Assembly: GCF_011395035.1 (NCBI RefSeq)
Contig: NZ_CP024770.1
Span: 1,173,216 to 1,237,215, forward strand
Reading direction: 5' to 3'
From: Pantoea cypripedii
Lineage (GTDB): Bacteria > Pseudomonadota > Gammaproteobacteria > Enterobacterales > Enterobacteriaceae
DNA: 64,000 nucleotides
Numbering within the stretch: the first letter of the stretch is position 1; every line of letters begins with the position of its first letter. Positions 35,089-43,966 of the stretch are shown one piece after another. The translations under genes were made by a program, and so were the position numbers. The notes under the pieces were generated by a model that was not told where the DNA came from, did no database searches, and saw only the letters and a list, made by a program, of their open reading frames with translations.

Positions 35089-36375
35089 ATGAATGCTGAC
35101 AGAATAAATAAACTATTAAATATCAGAGCTAATGAATGGAAAGTACTGGCCTGGGCGATGTTGTATGTTTTCTCGCTTTTCCTGGCGTATTATCTGTTAC
35201 GCCCGGTTCGTGATGAATTGGGGGTGGCAGGAGGCGTTAATAATCTTCCCTGGCTGTTCAGCGGCACCCTGGTTGCCATGTTAATACTTACGCCAGTATT
35301 TTCATTTTTAGTTAAAAGATTTTCCCGCATCACGGTCATTAAATTGAGTTATCATTTTTTTGCCGCGCATCTGGTGGTGTTTTTTATCCTGCTATTGCCA
35401 GCGTTCAGTGAATACCGTATCTGGACGGGCAGAGTTTTCTTTATCTGGGTATCGGTGTTTAACCTGTTTGTCGTCTCAATTTTCTGGTCGCTGATTGTTG
35501 ATATTTTCAACCCGGAGCAGGGATTAAGATTATTTGGCATCCTGTCCGCCGGGGCGACTTTGGGGGCGATGGTCGGGTCGCTGGTGACGCTGATGTTAGT
35601 GGAAATCATCGATCAGCGTGGTTTGGTTCTGCTGGCATTTCTGATGCTGGAGCTAAGCCTGCTGTCAGCGCATCATGCTGTCAGGCACGCTGAAAGTATT
35701 AAAGAAGAAAACGGCGAAATTCAGCGTGCTGAACGTCCGCTGGGTGGTTCTGTGTTTGCGGGCATCACCCACACCCTGCGTTCACCTTATCTGTCAGGGA
35801 TTGCTGTTTTTATGATTCTTTACAGCCTGACGTCAACCTTCCTTTATCTTGAACAAGCCAGAATAGCCGCCAGTGCTTTCTCAGATCGCGCCGCCCGCAC
35901 TCAGTTTTTTGCCACCATCGATCTGTGGGTCAATATATTTACCCTTATCGCTCAGCTGCTGTTAACCTCAAGAACCCTGAAAAGATTAGGTATCTCGCTT
36001 ACCCTGGCCATTTTACCGCTGGTGACGCTGGCTGGTTTTTCATTATTACTGGCGTTTCCCTCGCTGATTATTTTTGTTGTTTTCCAGGTGGTGCGCAGAA
36101 TCAGCAACTTTTCATTCGCCCGTCCCAGCAGAGAAATTCTCTTTACCCGGGTGAATAAAGAGGAACGCTACAAGTCGAAAAACTTTATCGATACGGTGGT
36201 CTATCGACTGGGTGACCAACTGGGAAGCTGGAGTTATGCCGGGTTATTAAATTTTTCAGGCAGTGCCGGTTTGCTGGCTTATATCGCTATCCCCCTTTCA
36301 CTCATCTGGCTGGCCCTCTCGTTGTGGCTGGGCAGCAAATCTCCTTTCATTCCCCTCAAATCAGGAGGTGACTAA
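35089..36375 (+). CDS. NTP/NDP exchange-type MFS-like membrane carrier
   Basis: A membrane protein with about 12 hydrophobic helices. The frame opens at 34999, but the Met at 35089 (MNADRINKLLNIRANEWKVL, 428 residues) begins the recognisable domain. The motifs YLLRPVRDELGVAGGVNNLPWLF and FWSLIVDIFNPEQGLRLFG belong to the bacterial family of MFS-like proteins related to ATP/ADP translocases. In free-living bacteria these proteins have no established substrate. The stop overlaps the start of the Tat-exported Rossmann protein by one base (TAATG), so the two are made together. Box 2 lies in the promoter. Confidence 0.75.
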   Translation: MNADRINKLLNIRANEWKVLAWAMLYVFSLFLAYYLLRPVRDELGVAGGVNNLPWLFSGTLVAMLILTPVFSFLVKRFSRITVIKLSYHFFAAHLVVFFILLLPAFSEYRIWTGRVFFIWVSVFNLFVVSIFWSLIVDIFNPEQGLRLFGILSAGATLGAMVGSLVTLMLVEIIDQRGLVLLAFLMLELSLLSAHHAVRHAESIKEENGEIQRAERPLGGSVFAGITHTLRSPYLSGIAVFMILYSLTSTFLYLEQARIAASAFSDRAARTQFFATIDLWVNIFTLIAQLLLTSRTLKRLGISLTLAILPLVTLAGFSLLLAFPSLIIFVVFQVVRRISNFSFARPSREILFTRVNKEERYKSKNFIDTVVYRLGDQLGSWSYAGLLNFSGSAGLLAYIAIPLSLIWLALSLWLGSKSPFIPLKSGGD

Positions 36376-37103
36376 TGTCTTTTTCCAGACGTCAACTTAT
36401 CAAATTAGCCGCAATTTCCGGAGCCATGGGATTAGCCGGCGGCACCCTGCAAATCGCCCGGGCTGAAGGCTCCGGCACGGGACAGGTACTGAAAATGGGT
36501 GTCATCGGTGCCGGTTGGCTGGGAGGCACGGTGGCGAAATTGTGGGTCAAAGCCGGGCACCAGGTGATGTTTTCCACCCGCCACCTTGATGAACTGCGCC
36601 GTGAGATCGCCCCGCTGGGTCCGAATGCCCGTGCCGGTACGCCAGCGGAGGCGGCAGCATTCGGTGACATCCTGCTGTTTGCCGTGCCCTGGGATGCACT
36701 GCCGCAACTGGGTCAGCAGCTTGCGCCATTGATGAAAGGGAAGATTGTGATTGATGCCTGCAATCCGTCTGGCGGGAAAAATAGCGAGGATGGGGTCGCG
36801 GAGAGCAGCCAGAAATTATTACCCGGCACGCGCTATGTCCGCGCTTTCAGCGCCGTCGATGCCACGGCAATTGAGGCGTCTGCCAGCGCCAGTCAGAGCA
36901 ATAAACTGGGGGTGCCCATCGCCAGTGATGATGCAGCAGCATTAACCATCGTAGCGAAGCTGGTGGAAGATGTTGGTTCTGTCCCGGTGATCACCGGCAA
37001 TCTGGCGTCGGCGAGAAGCTTCCAGCGCGGTGGGCCGGGTTTCCGCGCCAACACCAACGCCGCGGCGTTACGTCACATTCTCGGCTTACCCGCATCCAGC
37101 TAA
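36375..37103 (+). CDS. Tat-exported Rossmann-fold oxidoreductase (F420-reductase-like)
   Basis: A 242-residue protein. The N-terminus is a twin-arginine signal (SRRQLIKLAAISGAMGLAGG) with likely cleavage after IARA. The mature part is an NADPH:F420-oxidoreductase-like Rossmann domain: GVIGAGWLGGTVAKLWVKAGHQV, then LLFAVPWDAL, DACNPSGG and a C-terminal helical part. Enzymes of this fold are normally cytoplasmic because they use NAD(P)H. Tat export, which moves folded proteins with bound cofactors, would put this one in the periplasm. Translationally coupled to the upstream carrier. Substrate and cofactor unknown. Confidence 0.8.
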   Translation: MSFSRRQLIKLAAISGAMGLAGGTLQIARAEGSGTGQVLKMGVIGAGWLGGTVAKLWVKAGHQVMFSTRHLDELRREIAPLGPNARAGTPAEAAAFGDILLFAVPWDALPQLGQQLAPLMKGKIVIDACNPSGGKNSEDGVAESSQKLLPGTRYVRAFSAVDATAIEASASASQSNKLGVPIASDDAAALTIVAKLVEDVGSVPVITGNLASARSFQRGGPGFRANTNAAALRHILGLPASS

Positions 37104-37151
37104 TCACGGGGTTATCGCGCAGCAGGTTACCTGACGCGCGATAACTCATTA

Positions 37152-37982
37152 TCAGTTCGGTTTTAACTCACCGTATTTTACCGATGCGGTGACCCCGCCA
37201 TCGATTAACACATCGCTGCCGCTCATATAAGCGCCGTTTGGGCCAAACATAAATTCGGCCAGCGCGCCGATTTCGTCCGGTGTACCGCCGCGTCCTGCCG
37301 GGGATTTCTCTAACATATTACGGTAGTAATCGCCACGTTCCGGGCTATTCAGCTCGTCGTAAGCCAGCGGGGTAAAAATGATGCCAGCGCTAATGCAATT
37401 AATGCGCGCACCCCGTTTCCCCCATTTCACGGCTTCGGACATCACCCGCAACGCATTGCCGCGTTTCGCGATCTGATAGGCATACAGGCTGTCATCAATC
37501 GCTTTAATCCAGGGAAGTTCCAGTAATTCTTCAGGAGGAAGCGTGGCCAGTTGATCGGCGGTGGCCTGTGAAATCGCGTCACAATCGAGGCGATGGCTGG
37601 ACTGCGATCCCAGCACCACGCACGAACCCCCTGGCGCAATCACGTTGCCAAACTCTTCAAATACCACGGCGCTGCCGTACAAATCGACATGCAGCAGATC
37701 CTGCGCTTTCGCCTGTGATGGCGATAATCCCGCCGTCAATATCACACCTTTGACCTCACCCAACGCCGTTGATGCCGCGACTAATTGCTGGATTGACTCT
37801 CGCGACCGGACATCGACCTGGGTGGACTCCACCGCAAATCCCGCTCTTTTTAAGATGTCTTCAACAGCTTTGGCATTATCCAGATGGATATCCGCCAGCA
37901 GAATTTTTTTACCCACGCTGACACGGCGCGCGATAGCCTGGGCGATGGAACCACTGCCGATAACGACAATAACTTCAGCCAT
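37152..37982 (-). CDS. Short-chain dehydrogenase/reductase
   Basis: A 276-residue SDR. The cofactor loop is VIGSGSIAQAIA. The catalytic serine lies in VVLGSQSSH and the catalytic Tyr-x-x-x-Lys is YQIAK; DVLIDGGVTAS closes the fold. The insertion between the serine and tyrosine (about 45 residues, DAISQATADQLATLPPEE) is longer than usual. GAGG overlaps the stop of a 35-codon remnant upstream, so translation may be coupled to it. Box 3 is about 300 bp upstream. Classical SDRs of this type reduce ketones or oxidise alcohols; the substrate is unknown. Confidence 0.85.
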   Translation of the reverse strand: MAEVIVVIGSGSIAQAIARRVSVGKKILLADIHLDNAKAVEDILKRAGFAVESTQVDVRSRESIQQLVAASTALGEVKGVILTAGLSPSQAKAQDLLHVDLYGSAVVFEEFGNVIAPGGSCVVLGSQSSHRLDCDAISQATADQLATLPPEELLELPWIKAIDDSLYAYQIAKRGNALRVMSEAVKWGKRGARINCISAGIIFTPLAYDELNSPERGDYYRNMLEKSPAGRGGTPDEIGALAEFMFGPNGAYMSGSDVLIDGGVTASVKYGELKPN

Positions 37983-37990
37983 AACTTACC

Positions 37991-38098
37991 TCATATTGAA
38001 TGTGCAATGCTGATGGGGGTTGCTGCATTTTTCAGCGCTTCGCTGATCACATGACGGCCAACGAAACCCGATGTACCCATGATAAGAACCAGATTCAT
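37991..38098 (-). pseudogene. 35-codon NAD(P)-binding remnant (NmrA/SDR-like N-terminus)
   Basis: A short frame from ATG 38098 with AGAGAAG upstream reads MNLVLIMGTSGFVGRHVISE and ends in TGA after 35 codons. The GTSGFVGRHV stretch is the glycine-rich loop of an NmrA- or epimerase-like extended SDR. The rest of the protein is missing, so this is the start of a truncated gene or an internal deletion. The stop is 8 bp before the next SDR's ATG. It could now serve as a translated leader for that gene. Confidence 0.6.
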
Positions 38099-38284
38099 GA
38101 AGGTTCTTCTCTTATTTATTAAGAGTCATGTGATTAACCTGGGTTAAACATTAGCTCTTAAATATGGAGTGGAGTTAATTAAAGACCAGGCGTCAATTAC
38201 TAATAAATAATATTGATTATTGTGGGTGAGGTTAATATAGCGGTTTATGAGCAGGATGACTTTACGTGCAATCAGCAAGACTCT

Positions 38285-38299
38285 ATGAGTCTTACTCAT
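38285..38299. promoter_or_regulatory. LysR-type box 3 (ATGAGTCTTACTCAT)
   Basis: Upstream of the remnant and SDR pair. Identical to box 1 and, with the preceding T, repeated over 16 bases 4.7 kb away. Confidence 0.55.
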
Positions 38300-38350
38300 G
38301 AATGCGAGGGCGACATTCATGAGTGGCTGGTTGCGTTAATTGAGAAAACG

Positions 38351-39754
38351 TTATTTTTTCTCTGCCCGTCCCATCACGGTTAATACCAAAAGTAATGACA
38401 ACGCAATCAATACCGCTCCGGCGGTAAATGCGTTTCCGGTCTGATGTATTAGTAAGGGAACCTCAGCCAGATTCTCTCCACCCGTCTCCGCAGCGGCCAC
38501 TAACACGCTCAGACCCAATGCCCCACCGATTTGATGAGCAACATTCACGATACCGGACGCCGCACCCGCATCTTTTGGGGCGACGTTATTAATACCCGAC
38601 GTTGTCAGCGGTCCCATTGCGCCGCCAATACCGATACCAAGGAAGAGGGTGGGTAGTAACAGGCCGCTGATAAAGGTCGAGGACGCATCCAGGCGGCTGA
38701 GCATTAACATGCCTGTCAGGGCGAAGAGTAAACTCACAATTAATATGCGACGGCTCCCCAGGCGTTGCACCAGTTTTGGTACATTCAGTGCGACAACAAA
38801 ATTGGTCATCATGGCGGGTAAGAAAGCCAGTCCGGCTTGGATAGGGGAGTAATGCAAAACGCCCTGCATAAATTGCGTGCTGTAGAAAAAAAAGCCCATC
38901 GCGGCCCCAATATAAAGCAGGCGTGCGGCATACGCACCCGAACGCTCAGCACTGTTGAACAGGTGCAGTGGCATTATCGGCTCATGCATTTTTCGCTCAA
39001 TCAGGATGAACAAAAGAAGTAATAAGCCGCCAACCAGAAAAGAAAGCTGCGTGACTAAAGAACCCCACCCCAGGGTGCCGGAACAGACGGTGCCATACAC
39101 CATGCCCGTCATACCCAGAGACGATAAGATGGCGCCGGGGATATCAGGCTTGCCACTTTGTTTATCGGTTTCATCGATATAGCGTGAGGCGGCAATAATC
39201 AGGACGATGCCAATCGGGACATTAACCATAAACCCGGCTCTCCACGATACCAGTTCGGCTAAGACTCCCCCGATAACCAGCCCCACGCTGGCGGATAACC
39301 CACCGGCCGCTGCATAGAGTGAAATGGCGCGGGTGCGGGCCGGACCGGCTGGAAAAGTGATTTGCAGAATGGCTAAAGTTGATGGCGCAAGTATTGCCGC
39401 GCCAACCCCCTGGACTGCGCGAGCGATAACCAGAAATTCAGCATCAGGTGCCAGGCTAATCGCCAGAGAAGCCAGAGTAAAAATGCTTAGCCCGATATTC
39501 AGCATTTTTTTGCGGCCAAAGAGATCGCCAGCTTTTGCGCTGAGCAACAGCAAACCGCCAAAGGTCAGGGCATAAGCGCTGGAAACCCAGGACAGACCTG
39601 CAAGACTGAATGAAAGCTCCTGATGGATTTTGGGTAGTCCGGTTATTACTACGGAGTTATCTATGACTATCATCATATAACTGATGAGGATGAGGCTTAA
39701 AATTATCGTGGGGTGCTTTTCATGATGGCGAACAGGCGTTTGCTGAGCGGGCAT
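38351..39754 (-). CDS. MFS drug-efflux transporter, DHA2 (14-helix) family
   Basis: A 467-residue proton-driven exporter. The N-terminal helix contains MMIVIDNSVVITGLP (motif D1), and the loop after helix 2 is GDLFGRKKMLNIG (motif A). GAAILAPSTLAIL and the antiporter motif C-like GLVIGGVLAE follow. I choose ATG 39754 over the frame opening at 39868, whose first 38 residues lack transporter features. It is divergent from a LysR regulator, with box 4 between them. QacA/EmrB-type relatives export lipophilic compounds; the actual substrate is unknown. Confidence 0.88.
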   Translation of the reverse strand: MPAQQTPVRHHEKHPTIILSLILISYMMIVIDNSVVITGLPKIHQELSFSLAGLSWVSSAYALTFGGLLLLSAKAGDLFGRKKMLNIGLSIFTLASLAISLAPDAEFLVIARAVQGVGAAILAPSTLAILQITFPAGPARTRAISLYAAAGGLSASVGLVIGGVLAELVSWRAGFMVNVPIGIVLIIAASRYIDETDKQSGKPDIPGAILSSLGMTGMVYGTVCSGTLGWGSLVTQLSFLVGGLLLLLFILIERKMHEPIMPLHLFNSAERSGAYAARLLYIGAAMGFFFYSTQFMQGVLHYSPIQAGLAFLPAMMTNFVVALNVPKLVQRLGSRRILIVSLLFALTGMLMLSRLDASSTFISGLLLPTLFLGIGIGGAMGPLTTSGINNVAPKDAGAASGIVNVAHQIGGALGLSVLVAAAETGGENLAEVPLLIHQTGNAFTAGAVLIALSLLLVLTVMGRAEKK

Positions 39755-39901
39755 TATTAATTCTCGTTTCCGAATCTCTTGGGGATTGAGAAAATTATAC
39801 GGATTTACCCCGCAGAAATTAGTCCGATAATTATGCATTCCCTTATAACCTGGATTCATAAATGGCATTGTGGCTTTTTATTAATCATTGCCCATGAACG
39901 C

Positions 39902-39920
39902 TTATGAATCGCCTTCATAA
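39902..39920. promoter_or_regulatory. LysR-type box 4 (TTATGAA-TCGCC-TTCATAA)
   Basis: Perfect 7-bp arms, 70 bp upstream of the LysR start and in the divergent promoter of the efflux gene. It contains the ATGA-N7-TCAT core (39904-39918). Extra ATGAA/TTCA half-sites flank it on both sides. This is the classic position for an LTTR autoregulatory site. Confidence 0.6.
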
Positions 39921-39989
39921 CCCCTATGAATCCATTCACCCAATGAAGATGTCATCATAGCTTTATCTACACTCCAGTGATTTAAAAAC

Positions 39990-40889
39990 ATGTTTAAAGA
40001 TGATTTGGCCGATCTCAGTGTGTTTGCTTTGATTGCCGATGAACAAAATTTCTCCAAAGCGGCGATCAAACTGGGTCTGTCGCAATCAGCATTAAGTTAC
40101 ACCCTCAACAGATTAGAAGGGCGTTTAGGGGTTAAACTGCTCAACCGGACCACCCGAAGCGTCTCACCGACACAGGCAGGGGAAAAGCTGCTTGGTACCT
40201 TAAGACCGGCATTAAATGCGATTGCCGATGAACTGATTTCGCTGGATCAGCTACGTGAACGACCTTCAGGGTTAATCAGAATCACGGCACCCAAATACCC
40301 GACGGAAAAGTATGTGCTGCCCGTGGTGAGCGCTATGCTGCAAAACCACCCTGAAGTTTCGTTTGAAATTGATATCAATGCCTCCCTGAAAAACATCATT
40401 GATGAGCGGTTCGATGCGGGGATTGCCTTACGCGAGCAGGTTGAAAAGGATATGGTGGCGATTCCGTTAGGCGGTGCGCTGCGCATGGCCATTGTGGCGA
40501 CGCCTGATTACTTTATTGACAAGAAAATACCCCGTGAGCCAGGCGAATTAAACGATCACCGGTGCCTGGCCTATCGCCGCGACTCAACCGGACGCATTTA
40601 TGGTTGGGAGTTTGAAAAGCAGGATACTAAATATAAACACCGGATTGACGGGAATTTCACCGTTAACGATATCGACATTATGCTTAAGGCGGTGGGATCA
40701 GGAAAGTGGATCTGTTGCCTTCCTGAGCATTATGTTCTCGAAGCAATTAAGGCAGGAAAGTATGTTCAGGTTCTTGAAGACTGGTGCCCATATTTTTCGG
40801 GTTATACGCTCTACTATTCCGGACGAAAAGAATTAACTCTCGGGTTCAGACTGTTTATTGACATGATGAAAGAAGCCTGCCAGAGCTAA
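39990..40889 (+). CDS. LysR-family regulator, candidate master of the local oxidoreductase regulon
   Basis: A 299-residue LTTR. The helix-turn-helix is NFSKAAIKLGLSQSALSYTLNRLEGRLGVKLLNRTTRSV (residues about 21-58), followed by an effector domain. Closest in style to the large LTTR branch that controls reductases and efflux genes (AKR/SDR neighbours). It sits 70 bp from box 4, and four similar boxes lie at 33.6, 35.0, 38.3 and 44.9 kb before oxidoreductase genes. No strong ribosome site is visible before the ATG. The effector may be the carbonyl compound the regulon handles; that is inference. Confidence 0.9.
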   Translation: MFKDDLADLSVFALIADEQNFSKAAIKLGLSQSALSYTLNRLEGRLGVKLLNRTTRSVSPTQAGEKLLGTLRPALNAIADELISLDQLRERPSGLIRITAPKYPTEKYVLPVVSAMLQNHPEVSFEIDINASLKNIIDERFDAGIALREQVEKDMVAIPLGGALRMAIVATPDYFIDKKIPREPGELNDHRCLAYRRDSTGRIYGWEFEKQDTKYKHRIDGNFTVNDIDIMLKAVGSGKWICCLPEHYVLEAIKAGKYVQVLEDWCPYFSGYTLYYSGRKELTLGFRLFIDMMKEACQS

Positions 40890-40910
40890 GCGACTATTTT
40901 GATAAAGGTC

Positions 40911-40932
40911 CCTGTGTTGATTTCAGCACAGG
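40911..40932 (+). terminator. Weak hairpin after the LysR gene
   Basis: CCTGTGTTGA / TCAGCACAGG pairs over ten positions with one G-T pair, 19 bp after the stop. The U-tract is poor. Confidence 0.5.
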
Positions 40933-41123
40933 AGTCTTATGAGGTTAAGGGCAATACTAATCATTGCCTTCATTATTGAGTTTTTTCATCGTTCTTATGA
41001 ACTGCTCTGTAAAATAACAAACATGATATTTTTATTGGGTTGTGTTCTTTTTCGTATTTGCATCTGTCTGGATGTTAACTCTGACTCATCGCTCACGTTA
41101 TTACTTCCCTGTCACATCCGTGA

Positions 41124-42032
41124 TCAGCGCGGAAAGAGCGTTGCATCAGAAAAACAGGCGATCAGGTGGTCGTAAACGATGCGGGTCCGGGGAGGAACCG
41201 GGCCTGATTGTGTCCGATAGATCACCAGCTCCATCGGCGTGGGGGCGGCCTCCGCTAACACCTCAACTAAGCTGCCGCTCAACAAATGAGTCTCTGCCAG
41301 ATAGCGCGGCATTTGCGTAAAGACCTTACCAGCAAGCGCCATTTCCAGCTCCGTTTCCGGGTCGTCACTGATAAAAACCGGGGCAGCGGGGACGAAGATT
41401 TCACCTTCGCGAAATATCCACGGCCAGGGTTTGCCACTTTTACGGTCCATCAGCAGGGACAATGGGCATCGCTCAAGGTCGTGTACTGCAACAATGTCAG
41501 GATAGCGACGGACGAGCGAGGGGCTGCAGACGGTGACTAATGGCACCGGGCTGACAACTTTCGCGATAAAGTTTTGATGCCTGACCCGACCCACGCGGAT
41601 GCCAACATCAATTTGTGACGCAATGGCATCTGTCAGCTCATCTTCAAGGTGCAGCGACAGCGTCAGGTGTGGATGTGTGGTCATCAGTTCATCCAGAAAG
41701 CGGGTCAGGTATAACCGGCCAATTGCCAGTGGCGCGGTGATCACCACCCGACCCGCTATCTCATTGACGGCCCCGGCGCTGCGTTTAGTGAAAACCCGTT
41801 CGAATTCATTGAGGGCTTTAGTGGCGTCCTGGCAGACTTCTGCACCAAAGGTTGTCAGATGCAGCTGACGGGTGCTGCGGTGAAACAGCGGTTCGCCAAG
41901 GAGATATTCCAGTTCCTGGATGGCGCGCGTCACTTTTTGCGGTGAGATCCCCAGCCGACTGGCGGCCTCACGGAAAGATTGCGCATCAGAGGCGGCCACG
42001 AAAATCCTGATCATCTCTGCGCGGTTCTGCAT
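41124..42032 (-). CDS. LysR-family transcriptional regulator
   Basis: A 302-residue LTTR. The helix-turn-helix is QSFREAASRLGISPQKVTRAIQELEYLLGEPLFHRSTRQL (residues about 17-56). The effector domain carries PLAIGRLYLTRFLDELMTTHPHLTLSLHLEDE, typical of the CrgA/DsdC-like branch that controls reductases and quinone or aldehyde stress genes. It is divergent from an SDR gene, with about 110 bp between, in which ATTC-N9-GAAT (42040-42056) could be its site. It converges with the LysR gene at 39990. Confidence 0.9.
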   Translation of the reverse strand: MQNRAEMIRIFVAASDAQSFREAASRLGISPQKVTRAIQELEYLLGEPLFHRSTRQLHLTTFGAEVCQDATKALNEFERVFTKRSAGAVNEIAGRVVITAPLAIGRLYLTRFLDELMTTHPHLTLSLHLEDELTDAIASQIDVGIRVGRVRHQNFIAKVVSPVPLVTVCSPSLVRRYPDIVAVHDLERCPLSLLMDRKSGKPWPWIFREGEIFVPAAPVFISDDPETELEMALAGKVFTQMPRYLAETHLLSGSLVEVLAEAAPTPMELVIYRTQSGPVPPRTRIVYDHLIACFSDATLFPR

Positions 42033-42143
42033 CGAAATTATTCCATTATTGTGAATTCTTAAATCCTAACTCTTCCATATATTGAGATAAAGCGTTGTTG
42101 CATGATCGGTGGCGTCGAATGAACTCCACAACAGGAAAACATC

Positions 42144-42887
42144 ATGAAAGCAGGTATCGAAGGTAAAGTCGCGGTGATTACAGGTGCCAGCAGTGGCCTG
42201 GGTGAAGCAACAGCACGTCATCTGGCAGCACTGGGCGCAAAAGTGGTACTCGGTGCGCGTCGCATGGACAAAATGACCACCATCGTTGAAGAAATTCGTA
42301 CAAGTGGTGGAGAGGCCAGCGCGCTGGCAACCGATGTGACCCGCCGTGCCGATCTTGATGCCCTGGTCGCGCATGCGGTGGCAGTTTTTGGTCGCGTTGA
42401 CGTGATGATCAACAATGCGGGACTGATGGCGATTTCCCCCATCAGCGAGCTGCGTGTTGACGAGTGGGACAGCATGATTGATATCAATATCAAGGGTGTG
42501 CTGTACGGCGTGGCTGCTGCTCTGCCTTTATTCCAGGCGCAGAAGTCCGGTCATTTCATCAACATCTCCTCGGTTGCTGGTATCAAAGTTTTCAGCCCGG
42601 GAGGTTCAGTGTATAGCGGGACCAAATATGCCGTCCGGGCGATTTCAGATGGCCTGCGTCATGAAGTGGGTGGAGATATCCGCACCACCACGATTGAACC
42701 GGGTGCGGTGGACTCGGAACTGAAATACGGGACATCCCATCAGTCCAGCTCAGAAGCGGTGCTGAATTTTTATCAGCAGGCGATCCCGGCCGCGTCGGTT
42801 GCACGCGCCATTGCCTATGCGATTGAACAACCGGCGGATGTGGATATTAACGAAATCGTCCTGCGCCCGACGTCACAGGATTTCTAA
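42144..42887 (+). CDS. Short-chain dehydrogenase/reductase (classical SDR)
   Basis: A 247-residue classical SDR. The motifs TGASSGLGEAT (cofactor), NNAG, ISSVAG with the catalytic serine, and YSGTK (Tyr-x-x-x-Lys) are all intact. The acidic or basic choice after the second strand reads GARRMDKM, which favours NADPH. AGGAAAA precedes the ATG. Divergent from a LysR gene that presumably controls it. The length and motif pattern match YdfG-like or clavaldehyde-reductase-like oxidoreductases. Substrate unknown. Confidence 0.9.
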   Translation: MKAGIEGKVAVITGASSGLGEATARHLAALGAKVVLGARRMDKMTTIVEEIRTSGGEASALATDVTRRADLDALVAHAVAVFGRVDVMINNAGLMAISPISELRVDEWDSMIDINIKGVLYGVAAALPLFQAQKSGHFINISSVAGIKVFSPGGSVYSGTKYAVRAISDGLRHEVGGDIRTTTIEPGAVDSELKYGTSHQSSSEAVLNFYQQAIPAASVARAIAYAIEQPADVDINEIVLRPTSQDF

Positions 42888-42908
42888 TCGGACAGGTTGG
42901 GTAAATTT

Positions 42909-42936
42909 AATGGGGCTGATAACAGCCCCATTTTGT
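42909..42936. terminator. Bidirectional terminator
   Basis: AATGGGGCTG / CAGCCCCATT with loop ATAA, followed by TTTTG on the plus strand. It lies between the SDR and the converging aldo-keto reductase. Confidence 0.85.
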
Positions 42937-42952
42937 TATCGGTGAACGGGTC

Positions 42953-43942
42953 TTAGCGACCCACCCGGGACTGCAAATGCGCCGGATAACGTTCTCCGAC
43001 AATTCTCACCGTTTCCAGCGCCTGGGTAATTTTCTCCATTTCAGCAGGCAGGAGAGAAACATCAACAGCAGCGAGGTTCTCTTCCAGCCGATGCAGTTTG
43101 GTGGTGCCGGGAATCGGCACAATCCAGGGTTTTTGCGCCAGCAGCCATGCCAGGGCAATTTGCGCCGGGGTGACAGATTTTTCGGCTGCCAACGCCGTCA
43201 GCAACGTCACCAGTTGCTCATTCGCGGCAATCGCTTCTGCGGCGAAACGCGGTACTTTGCTGCGGAAATCGTTTTCGCCAAAGGTCGCTCCTGCCTTGAT
43301 GGTTCCGGTCAGGAATCCTTTGCCGAGAGGGCTAAAGGGCACAAAGCCAATCCCCAGTTCTTCAAGCACCGGGATGATTTCCTGCTCCGGCTCACGCCAC
43401 CACATGGAATACTCGCTCTGCAATGCCGCTACCGGTTGTACCGCATGCGCACGGCGAATCGTGGCCGCTCCTGCTTCGGAAAGACCAAAGTGTTTGACCT
43501 TACCTTCCTGAATCAGATCTTTTACCGTACCGGCCACATCCTCAATGGGCACCGCCGGATCGACGCGGTGCTGATAAAGCAGGTCGATAACGTCGGTTTG
43601 CAGGCGGCGTAATGATCCTTCCACCGCTGCCCGAATATGTTCAGGCCGGCTGTTCAGGATCTGCTGCTTATTGTCGTCGCCAAAGGTGAAACCAAATTTG
43701 GTGGCGATCACCACCTGATCACGGAAAGGTTTTAACGCTTCGCCGACCACTTCCTCATTGAGGTATGGGCCGTACACCTCGGCGGTATCAAAAAAGGTCA
43801 CGCCGCGTTCAACCGCTGAGCGGATAAGTTCAATAGCCTGTCGCGTATCGGTTGCCGGGCCGTAGCCGTGGCTGAGTCCCATACACCCCAGGCCCAGAGC
43901 GGAAACTTCGAGGCCAGAATGACCAAGCATACGTTTTTGCAT
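42953..43942 (-). CDS. Aldo-keto reductase (AKR13/YajO-like)
   Basis: A 329-residue NADPH-dependent (beta/alpha)8 reductase. The catalytic tetrad is Asp52 and Tyr57 (FFDTAEVYG), Lys82 (IATKFGF) and the His in LLYQHRVD. The motifs GLGCMGLSHGYG at the N-terminus and IPGTTKLHRLEEN for NADPH binding at the C-terminus are conserved. GAGGAG precedes the ATG. It lies 24 bp after the second aldo-keto reductase, so the two form an operon. Broad aldehyde/ketone substrates are likely. Confidence 0.93.
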   Translation of the reverse strand: MQKRMLGHSGLEVSALGLGCMGLSHGYGPATDTRQAIELIRSAVERGVTFFDTAEVYGPYLNEEVVGEALKPFRDQVVIATKFGFTFGDDNKQQILNSRPEHIRAAVEGSLRRLQTDVIDLLYQHRVDPAVPIEDVAGTVKDLIQEGKVKHFGLSEAGAATIRRAHAVQPVAALQSEYSMWWREPEQEIIPVLEELGIGFVPFSPLGKGFLTGTIKAGATFGENDFRSKVPRFAAEAIAANEQLVTLLTALAAEKSVTPAQIALAWLLAQKPWIVPIPGTTKLHRLEENLAAVDVSLLPAEMEKITQALETVRIVGERYPAHLQSRVGR

Positions 43943-43966
43943 CAGGTGACTCCTCGTGACGATGGG

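Noticed and set aside
40939..41175. 78-codon hydrophobic frame between the two LysR genes
   Set aside because: It overlaps the end of the opposing LysR gene, has no ribosome-binding site, and the hydrophobic run is what AT-rich DNA gives by chance.
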